From RGIG9041 sp045593905 (GTDB taxonomy: Bacteria; Bacillota; Clostridia; Oscillospirales; QAKW01), in the NCBI GenBank assembly GCA_045593905.1, contig JAZNXL010000015.1, positions 6,336-70,335 on the forward strand: 64,000 nt of DNA, read 5' to 3'. The position numbers and the translations under genes are program-made. How positions within the stretch are numbered: position 1 is the stretch's first letter; every line of letters starts with the position of its first letter. Shown one piece after another: positions 58,555 to 64,000 of this stretch. The notes beneath the pieces are model-generated. The model made no database searches. It saw nothing but the letters and a program-made list of their open reading frames with translations, and was not told the DNA's origin.

Positions 58555-60918
58555 TTAGCTGTTGTTATCAGGAGTGTCCGGCGTATTAGGCGCATCGGGG
58601 TCCGGCTCATCTGGGTTGTCCGGGTCATCAGGGTTATCCGGGTCGTCGGGGTTATCCGGGTCATCGGGGTTATCCGGCTCATCTGGGTTGTCCGGATCAT
58701 CAGGGTTATCCGGGTCGTCGGGGTTGTCCGGGTCGTCGGGGTTATCCGGGTCATCGGGGTTATCCGGGTCGTCAGGGTTATCCGGGTCATCAGGGTTATC
58801 CGGGTCGTCGGGGTTGTCCGGGTCGTCGGGGTTATCCGGGTCATCGGGGTTATCCGGGTCGTCAGGGTTATCCGGGTTATCGGGGTTATCCGGCTCTTCG
58901 GGATCGGGTGTGCCTATATATTCTTTAAATATGTCTAAAACGCTGTCGATGGTGAAATCACGGGATATTTCGCCTGTAGTCGAGTCGAAGTCGCTATGGT
59001 CAAACCATACTGCAAGTTTTATTCTGCTATAGTTTTTAAAGCTTTCAAACATATCTGTTGTCCACGCGCGTTTATCACCGCCCATTTCGGCACATCCAAA
59101 TTCGGGTATCATAAACGGTTGTGAAAACGTTTTGTCGTAGTAGTCGTAGAGCGTGTCATAAAGTGTTTCAAAGCTTTGCCATCTTTCACCAAGCGAAGCG
59201 TAATAAGTACCCATGTTGTATGCGGTAAGACCAATAACGTCAACATACTCGTCACCGGGGTAGTACATAAGTATATCATTCCACTTGAAGTTTGGAGAAG
59301 AATTATTGTTAGGGTTAAATACCCAAATTGTGTTGTCGTATGCGCCCGCTTTCATAAACTTATTATAAATATAGCGGTAAACCTGACGGTATATTTCGGT
59401 ATCTCTTGATGTGTGAACTGCTGAATAAGAACACCATTCACCGTTCATTTCGTTAGCAAGGCGTACAATTACGGGGTGCTCAAAGTCGGCAACAGCTTTT
59501 GCAAAAGCCTCAATTAAGTTATCCTTTTTACCCTCGAGTATTTCATACATCATATTACCGCCGCTTTGAGCGGGTGTTTGGAGCGTAAACACCATAACCT
59601 TGCCATGCTCCCACGTATCGTTAAGGCGTTGATTTGCATAAGAAAGCGAAAGCTCGGTCAAGTGGAAATAATGAAGTGCTACAGGAAAATCATAACCGAG
59701 ATAGTCTTCGTAGCCATCAAGCACGGTGTAGTCGGCATACGCTGACTCGGGCTCAAAAATACCCCATTCGAGTGTTGAACCCTCACCAAAGAACTTGTTA
59801 TAAAATTCCTGAGTTTCGCTGTTCCAGTTCTTTTTAACGGTGTTTGTTTTAAACTTAGGTATTTTTGATGTAGGCTCAATAAATGTTATACTGCTTATAA
59901 TATGCTCGTAGTCTTCGAATTTTCTGTTTTTGTTACTTGTTTTAAAAAAGAAAGAATAAATGTGTCCGTTTGCAACAATATCAAAAGCGGTATAGTAGTT
60001 TTTATCGTTTTCAATCAACGAAAGCTCGCGCCTGTGCCATGCGGTAATATACACCTTGTTGTTGCCCAAGTATTTTGTTTGCCTATAATCAAAAGTGTGG
60101 TCAACAGAATTATTTAAAAAAGCGTAAGTTTGGCTAATATACTTCTCTTCACTAAATTGAGTAAGCGGTTGTTTTGAAATTTCAAGTACCGTATCGGCGT
60201 AGGTTAAGGTTGTTATCGCTTCGCCGAGTTTTATGTCAACAGTATAGTTTGGTTCAACCAAAACACTGTAGCCATCGTAGGTGTTTCTAAATTCAACACA
60301 CTTTAAAACTCGCAAAAGTTTTTCGCCCCTGTGTAAAAACGAAACCATTTGAGCTCGTGTGCAATCGTAAAAAGGACTAAAAAGTCCGTCGCCTGTTCCT
60401 GCGGTTATGTTGTTTTGAGACGCCCATAATACAGGCTTATAAAAATAATCGGCTTGCGTTATATCTAAAAAAGATGTTGCTGTGTAATCAGGCTCGGGGT
60501 TGTTAAGTGAGCGCCATAAAAAGCTTACTATTTGTGCGCGTGTACAGTTTTGGTGTGGGCTAAAAATACCAATCTCGGTACCTGCGGTAATAGATTTTTC
60601 ATAAGCCCACAAAACCGCTTTATAAAAATAGTCGCTCGGTGCAACATCGGCAAACGGGTTTTGGCTTGTGGTGGGCTCGGGAAAGCCTGCCATACGCCAT
60701 ATAAAGCTTACTGCTTGTGCACGGCTGCAAGTATTGTCGGGGCCAAACTCTGTGGGAGTAATGCCTGCTGTAATCGAGTTTTTTTGCGCCCATAACACCG
60801 ATGAGTAGTAATATGCGTTTACATCAATATCGGTAAAGCTTGCTGCACTTGCGCTTGTATAAATCGGTATGCTAAAAAGCATTATTGCTATAACACACCA
60901 TGTTAAACATTTTTTCAT
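58555..60918 (-). CDS. SLH-anchored GH26 endo-mannanase-like protein with Asp-Pro-Asn tail
   Basis: A 787-aa secreted enzyme. A signal peptide (1-~26) is followed by three SLH repeats (about 27-200) for cell-wall binding, a linker domain of unknown fold (about 205-350), and a GH26 barrel (about 365-665). Its acid/base Glu is in VRLANEMNGEW (E490) and its nucleophile in MIPEFGC (E606), consistent with beta-mannanase. The C-terminal ~115 residues are a DNPDDP-type repeat. GH26 also includes other beta-glycanases. Its products could feed the ManA half encoded upstream. AGGAG precedes the ATG. Confidence 0.87.
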   Translation of the reverse strand: MKKCLTWCVIAIMLFSIPIYTSASAASFTDIDVNAYYYSSVLWAQKNSITAGITPTEFGPDNTCSRAQAVSFIWRMAGFPEPTTSQNPFADVAPSDYFYKAVLWAYEKSITAGTEIGIFSPHQNCTRAQIVSFLWRSLNNPEPDYTATSFLDITQADYFYKPVLWASQNNITAGTGDGLFSPFYDCTRAQMVSFLHRGEKLLRVLKCVEFRNTYDGYSVLVEPNYTVDIKLGEAITTLTYADTVLEISKQPLTQFSEEKYISQTYAFLNNSVDHTFDYRQTKYLGNNKVYITAWHRRELSLIENDKNYYTAFDIVANGHIYSFFFKTSNKNRKFEDYEHIISSITFIEPTSKIPKFKTNTVKKNWNSETQEFYNKFFGEGSTLEWGIFEPESAYADYTVLDGYEDYLGYDFPVALHYFHLTELSLSYANQRLNDTWEHGKVMVFTLQTPAQSGGNMMYEILEGKKDNLIEAFAKAVADFEHPVIVRLANEMNGEWCSYSAVHTSRDTEIYRQVYRYIYNKFMKAGAYDNTIWVFNPNNNSSPNFKWNDILMYYPGDEYVDVIGLTAYNMGTYYASLGERWQSFETLYDTLYDYYDKTFSQPFMIPEFGCAEMGGDKRAWTTDMFESFKNYSRIKLAVWFDHSDFDSTTGEISRDFTIDSVLDIFKEYIGTPDPEEPDNPDNPDNPDDPDNPDDPDNPDDPDNPDDPDNPDDPDNPDDPDNPDDPDNPDDPDNPDDPDNPDDPDNPDEPDNPDDPDNPDDPDNPDDPDNPDEPDPDAPNTPDTPDNNS
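58594..58899 (-). repeat. Tandem 18-bp coding repeat (Asp-Asn-Pro)
   Basis: About seventeen units of roughly 18 bp encode the DNPDDP-like tail of the GH26 protein. The other frames are also open, so several long shadow ORFs occur there. Confidence 0.88.
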
Positions 60919-61064
60919 TTATAATCTCCTAAAGCGTAATGTAAGAATAATATCATATTTTGATATATATTTCAATCAAAAGTTAATACCAATTCTATAT
61001 ATATAACAATTTAACAAGCGGTTTTGTGACAAAATTTTTAAAAAAACTTTATTTTTTATAAAAT

Positions 61065-61089
61065 AAAAAGAGGCTTTACGCCTCTTTTT
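61065..61089 (-). terminator. Terminator after the HAD/AraM operon
   Basis: AAAAAGAGGC (61065-61074) and GCCTCTTTTT (61080-61089) pair around TTTAC. The rest of the 172-bp gap to the GH26 start is AT-rich with the probable GH26 promoter region (TTGATT about 60978, TATGAT about 60955) but nothing clearer. Confidence 0.88.
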
Positions 61090-61806
61090 TTACAGTAAAT
61101 CTTTTACTACTTTGCCAAAATCAAGGTAGTTGTCAATTGTTAAAAAGTTAAACTCAGATTTATAAACCGACTCGTCGTTGCCGCCCATACCGTAGTCGTC
61201 GCCGATAAAAACAACCTCGTCGTATTTAATGCCACGCTCGTCACAGTATTTTTTAAGCGCATACGCTTTGTTAAACGGCATCGGTGCCATATCAAATGAT
61301 GACGAGCCACCTACAAATACGTTGTAATCGCTAAAGGTGTTTACAACATCGTCGTAAATTGCGCGTCTTTTTGTACGGTCGGGGTCAAATGCTAGCTTAT
61401 CCTCTTGCTTTGCGGCAGTGCCCAAAATCGCAAAGGTGATACAGCCTGAGCTGTGGTATTCAACGCTGTTTCCTGCAAACTCGGTAAATCCGTATTTTTC
61501 GCGTAGCATTGTAACGCGCTTTTCAACGCTCTCTTTGTCGCAGGGCAAAACTTCGTCAGAAACTATATCGAGCTCGCCTGTATTTTGGTTATACTCGGCA
61601 TACTGCATACCGTAGTTACCCAAAACATCAATCGGGAACTTGTTCATCTGGTTAAAAATTCTATTACACATACCTGCGCCTACCATCAAAAGCTTATATT
61701 TTTTTGCAAGCGCTTTAAGAATTTCGGTGTGTTCCTTTGAGAGCGGTGTTTTGTGTTGTGTTAGTGTGCCGTCAAGGTCCATTGCAATAAGTTTAATGTT
61801 TTTCAT
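61090..61806 (-). CDS. HAD-IIB hydrolase, phosphomannomutase-like
   Basis: A 238-aa HAD enzyme: motif I AMDLDGTLTQHK (intact DxD), a C2-type cap, GGSSSFDMAPMPFNKAYAL with the Lys, and motif IV VFIGDDYGMGGNDESVY. The GGNDESV ending resembles eukaryotic-type phosphomannomutase and related sugar phosphatases. The ATG at 61806 follows GAGGAA at the end of araM; their coding regions nearly touch. A phosphatase acting on a sugar or glycerol phosphate is equally possible. Confidence 0.8.
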   Translation of the reverse strand: MKNIKLIAMDLDGTLTQHKTPLSKEHTEILKALAKKYKLLMVGAGMCNRIFNQMNKFPIDVLGNYGMQYAEYNQNTGELDIVSDEVLPCDKESVEKRVTMLREKYGFTEFAGNSVEYHSSGCITFAILGTAAKQEDKLAFDPDRTKRRAIYDDVVNTFSDYNVFVGGSSSFDMAPMPFNKAYALKKYCDERGIKYDEVVFIGDDYGMGGNDESVYKSEFNFLTIDNYLDFGKVVKDLL

Positions 61807-61807
61807 A

Positions 61808-63073
61808 TTATAATTCCTCAATTCCGCAAATATCGTAATACATCCAAAGCACAGTGTATCTGTCTTTTAAGTCTTTAGCGTAGCGTACAGCGTCGCGCAG
61901 TTTTTGCGGTGAATATACTTTATAAAAATCGTTTATGTCAAGCTCAATGTCTTTAAGTATCTTTTCAATCTGCTCGGCGGTTGGCACCTCGCTTAAAATC
62001 TTTTTGATTTCAGCTTGATTCTTAGCATATATCGGTGCGCGGACTGCCTCGTATGTACCAAGCTTTGATTGTAGAGCTATGCACTCGTCAGCAACAGTTT
62101 TATAAACCCTGTTAATCTCGCCCTTATACTCATTATCGTCCATTTTAAACTGAACACCGCTAAACTCGGTATTTATAAGCTTTTGTCTTATTTTTGATGT
62201 TATAACAGTCGAGAACACAACGTCAATGCCGTGCGGTAAGTATTCGGCGTTATCTACAATACCTGTAATTTCAAAAAAGTGCGAAAGATGATGCTCACTG
62301 CCCGATGCAGGTCGCGAGTTGGTAGCAAAGCTCATTGCAACACCAACAATAACAAGCGCTTTCATTAATATTTCGACACTTTTTGGGTCGCGCTCAAGTA
62401 ATTTTTTAGCAAGTGGCTCAACCTGTTTTAACATATCAAAGGTAAGGTCGTAAATGTACTGACAAAAATATTCGCCGTTTACAATAGCGCCCAGCTTCCA
62501 GTCGTTAAGTGCCGAGTACTTGCCAATAATATCGCCGTAGCCTGCTTTAATCATTTCGAGCGGAGCGGTGCATAATACATCGCTGTCGGCAATAATAGCG
62601 TTTGGTACCTTTGCCGAGTATGTAACCTTCATACCGCTTGTAATCATAGCCGCACCGCTTGATGCGTAACCGTCCATTGACGGTGCAGTAGCTACAACAT
62701 AGTAAGGGATACCGCTGTTAAACGAAACATACTTACAAAGGTCTTGTATAACACCCGAGCCGATGGCAATTATTAAATCAATACCCTCAAGCTTTTGGTT
62801 TACTGCATCTATTGCTCTTTCATCGGGTATTAAAACAGTTTTGCCGCTAAAAATCTGGCGCGTTATGTTTTTGCCATTAAGATACTTTTCACTCTTTTGC
62901 CCTGCAACGCCGTATGTGTTGTCGTCGGCAACTATTAAAATGTTATTGTATTCTTCACATAATTCTTTAAGGTGTTTTAAAGCGTCTTTTTCAACGTATA
63001 CGTAGTCAATGTTGCACTCGTGTTTTTTACCGCAGTCGCAGTTTACACCTTTTAACAATGTATTAATATCCAT
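61808..63073 (-). CDS. araM: Glycerol-1-phosphate dehydrogenase [NAD(P)+]
   Basis: Reduces dihydroxyacetone phosphate to sn-glycerol-1-phosphate (421 aa, iron-containing ADH superfamily, EgsA/AraM group). Motifs: IIAIGSGVIQDLCKYVSF, VVATAPSMDGYASSGAA, GYGDIIGKYSALNDW with metal Asp, and SRPASGSEHHLSHFFE and LPHGIDV with metal His residues. In Bacillus the enzyme starts heptaprenylglyceryl phosphate synthesis. Here it pairs with a HAD enzyme and a divergent DeoR regulator. No PcrB-like partner is in the window. Confidence 0.88.
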   Translation of the reverse strand: MDINTLLKGVNCDCGKKHECNIDYVYVEKDALKHLKELCEEYNNILIVADDNTYGVAGQKSEKYLNGKNITRQIFSGKTVLIPDERAIDAVNQKLEGIDLIIAIGSGVIQDLCKYVSFNSGIPYYVVATAPSMDGYASSGAAMITSGMKVTYSAKVPNAIIADSDVLCTAPLEMIKAGYGDIIGKYSALNDWKLGAIVNGEYFCQYIYDLTFDMLKQVEPLAKKLLERDPKSVEILMKALVIVGVAMSFATNSRPASGSEHHLSHFFEITGIVDNAEYLPHGIDVVFSTVITSKIRQKLINTEFSGVQFKMDDNEYKGEINRVYKTVADECIALQSKLGTYEAVRAPIYAKNQAEIKKILSEVPTAEQIEKILKDIELDINDFYKVYSPQKLRDAVRYAKDLKDRYTVLWMYYDICGIEEL

Positions 63074-63104
63074 AGCGTACCTCTTTACAAATTAGATTTA
63101 TCTT

Positions 63105-63133
63105 ATTATAATAAAATGAGCAACAATAATCAA
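63105..63133 (-). promoter_or_regulatory. Promoter of the araM-HAD operon
   Basis: TTGATT (63133-63128), 17-bp spacer, TATAAT (63110-63105) on the minus strand. Confidence 0.75.
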
Positions 63134-63139
63134 TTATTT

Positions 63140-63169
63140 TTGACTATTGCGGTTAAAAAATGATAAAAT
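63140..63169 (+). promoter_or_regulatory. Promoter of the DeoR-family gene
   Basis: TTGACT (63140-63145), 18-bp spacer ending in TGA, TAAAAT (63164-63169). It is back-to-back with the araM promoter, with 6 bp between the two -35 boxes. Confidence 0.7.
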
Positions 63170-63218
63170 AACAACAAAAAATGCGTACTCGCTCAAAAGT
63201 GCGCGAAAAGAGGTATAA

Positions 63219-63968
63219 ATGCTAAAGAGTAAACGCCAAAACGAAATAGTAGAAATTTTACAAAATGGCGGGTTTGTGTCGGTAGCGCAATTAAGTGATA
63301 TGCTATTTGCAAGTGAGTCGAGTATACGCCGTGATTTAACCGAACTCGAAAAACGCCATATCATAAAGCGTAGCTACGGGGGAGCAGAACTTATAACCGC
63401 AAAAACAAACGTAGTAAATTTTGGCGCAAGAAGTTATGACTACGTTGAGCAAAAACGCATTATTGCTCAAAAAGCTGCCTCGCTTATTAAAGAGGGCGAC
63501 GTTTTGTTTTTAGACCAGTCTTCGACCTGTTATTTTTTAGCGCTCGAGCTTGAACGTTTTGACTCACTAACCGTTGTTACAAATAATATTGAAATTTTAA
63601 ACGTGTTGTCAACCACCGGCAACACCGTTTACTCAACAGGCGGTGTTATAAGCAAGGTCAACAATAACTGCTTAATAGGTAGCGGCGCATCGCAAACCTT
63701 CGAGTCGGTTTATGCCGATAAAATGTTTTTTTCGTCAAGCTCGGTATCAGCAGACGGAGTAATTACCGACCGAACCTGCGAAGAGATATACGTTCGCAAT
63801 TCAATGCTTAAAAACGCAACTAAAAAGGTGTTTTTGTGCGATTCTTCAAAGCTTGACAGCGCATCTCCGTTTATTCAGTGTACACTTGCCGATATTGATA
63901 CTGTAGTGTGCGAAAACGACGCGTTCTTAAAATTTAAACCCAACTTTAAAAACCTTGAAATAATATAA
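63219..63968 (+). CDS. DeoR-family transcriptional regulator
   Basis: A 249-aa repressor of the sugar-phosphate-responsive type. The N-terminal HTH (RQNEIVEILQNGG, VAQLSDMLFASESSIRRDLT) is followed by the sensor domain (FLDQSSTCYFLALEL, TVVTNNIEILN, YSTGG, and late VFLCDSSKLD). GAAAAGAGG precedes the ATG. It is divergent from araM and the HAD gene, which it likely regulates. Confidence 0.93.
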   Translation: MLKSKRQNEIVEILQNGGFVSVAQLSDMLFASESSIRRDLTELEKRHIIKRSYGGAELITAKTNVVNFGARSYDYVEQKRIIAQKAASLIKEGDVLFLDQSSTCYFLALELERFDSLTVVTNNIEILNVLSTTGNTVYSTGGVISKVNNNCLIGSGASQTFESVYADKMFFSSSSVSADGVITDRTCEEIYVRNSMLKNATKKVFLCDSSKLDSASPFIQCTLADIDTVVCENDAFLKFKPNFKNLEII

Positions 63969-63969
63969 A

Positions 63970-63997
63970 AAAAGAAGTCGCAAAAAGGCTGCTTCTC
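63970..63997 (-). terminator. Probable terminator of a gene entering from the right
   Basis: AGAAG (63973-63977) pairs with CTTCT (63992-63996) and inner GC/GC continue the stem with one mismatch. The T-run appears only on the minus-strand side, so it should stop a minus-strand gene beyond the window; it may also stop the DeoR gene. Confidence 0.55.
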
Positions 63998-64000
63998 ATA

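Noticed and set aside
58594..58899. Regular repeats resembling a CRISPR array
   Set aside because: Units are contiguous with no unique spacers and encode an Asp-Asn-Pro protein tail; no cas genes nearby. The same applies to 48114-48248.
58562..59032. Long plus-strand open frames opposite the GH26 C-terminus (Gly/Ser- and Val/Arg-rich readings)
   Set aside because: They are mirror images of the 18-bp coding repeat, have no SD and no family features; the minus-strand enzyme explains the sequence.
60950..60990. CcpA (cre) site upstream of the GH26 gene
   Set aside because: The local AT-rich inverted repeat lacks the central CG and conserved flanks of a cre box.
1..64000. tRNA, rRNA, riboswitch or phage genes
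   Set aside because: Intergenic regions were read for cloverleaf, T-box and known leader patterns and none was convincing; no integrase, terminase or transposase-like protein was found.

Overview
The window looks like a chromosomal segment of a low-to-moderate GC, endospore-forming member of the Clostridia, most likely Oscillospirales/Ruminococcaceae-like and gut-associated. This is inferred from the operon content: spoIID-spoIIQ, spoIVB and a DacF-type carboxypeptidase, the ylxM-ffh-rpsP-khpA-rimM-trmD block, a DnaD/DnaI-type primosome pair, S-layer-homology (SLH) proteins and strong sigma-A-like promoters with SD-led genes. No rRNA, tRNA, CRISPR array, phage gene or transposase gene was seen. 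Every gap between genes is under 300 bp.

Layout. 1-4762 (minus): ABC exporter, a 48-aa zinc-ribbon protein, pth and mfd (mfd runs off the left edge), tightly overlapping. 4865-7199 (plus): DnaD-like and DnaI-like replication proteins and a lipoprotein. 7262-8996: spoIID and spoIIQ. 9034-12568: a lipoprotein and a sugar ABC importer (binding protein plus two permeases, no ATPase). 12588-17055 (minus): the SRP/ribosome-maturation operon and an S1-domain protein. 17196-26134 (plus): DUF951, prfA, a Sua5-CoaE fusion, a lytic transglycosylase, an M18 aminopeptidase, a DUF1015/sialidase-like fusion, an HpaI-type aldolase and a Gfo/Idh oxidoreductase. 26178-29177 (minus): a small P-loop protein, pgi and a D,D-carboxypeptidase. 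29352-34382: a 1,676-aa SLH surface protein. 34416-42367 (minus): U32 peptidase, galE, a degenerate histidine-kinase-like protein, a HAD hydrolase, rpmE, and two RCC1-repeat membrane proteins separated by a 275-bp MITE-like element. 42502-43671: spoIVB.

The right third is accessory in character. 43679-46914 holds an AraC regulator divergent from a GH28-like/SGNH fusion. 46948-52626 holds two XRE-type regulators, a zinc-ribbon/LRR membrane protein, a degenerate Ser/Thr kinase, three genes of unknown function and an AIM24-family protein, with two distinct sets of palindromic operators. This is the best candidate for an undescribed signalling or stress system. 52663-58514 is a sialic-acid/amino-sugar locus: a ManA-ROK kinase fusion, NanA-type lyase, AraC regulator, N-acylglucosamine 2-epimerase and SGNH esterase. 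58555-60918 is an SLH-anchored GH26 mannanase with a long Asp/Pro/Asn repeat tail. 61090-63968 holds a PMM-like HAD enzyme and a glycerol-1-phosphate dehydrogenase (AraM), divergent from a DeoR regulator.

Working together: housekeeping blocks (translation, secretion, replication, sporulation) alternate with carbohydrate cassettes. NanA, the epimerase and the ROK kinase would take N-acetylneuraminate to ManNAc, GlcNAc and a sugar phosphate; the esterase would remove O-acetyl groups. The ManA half, the GH26 mannanase and pgi connect mannose to central metabolism. Four two-enzyme fusions lie in this single window, which is a recurring theme.
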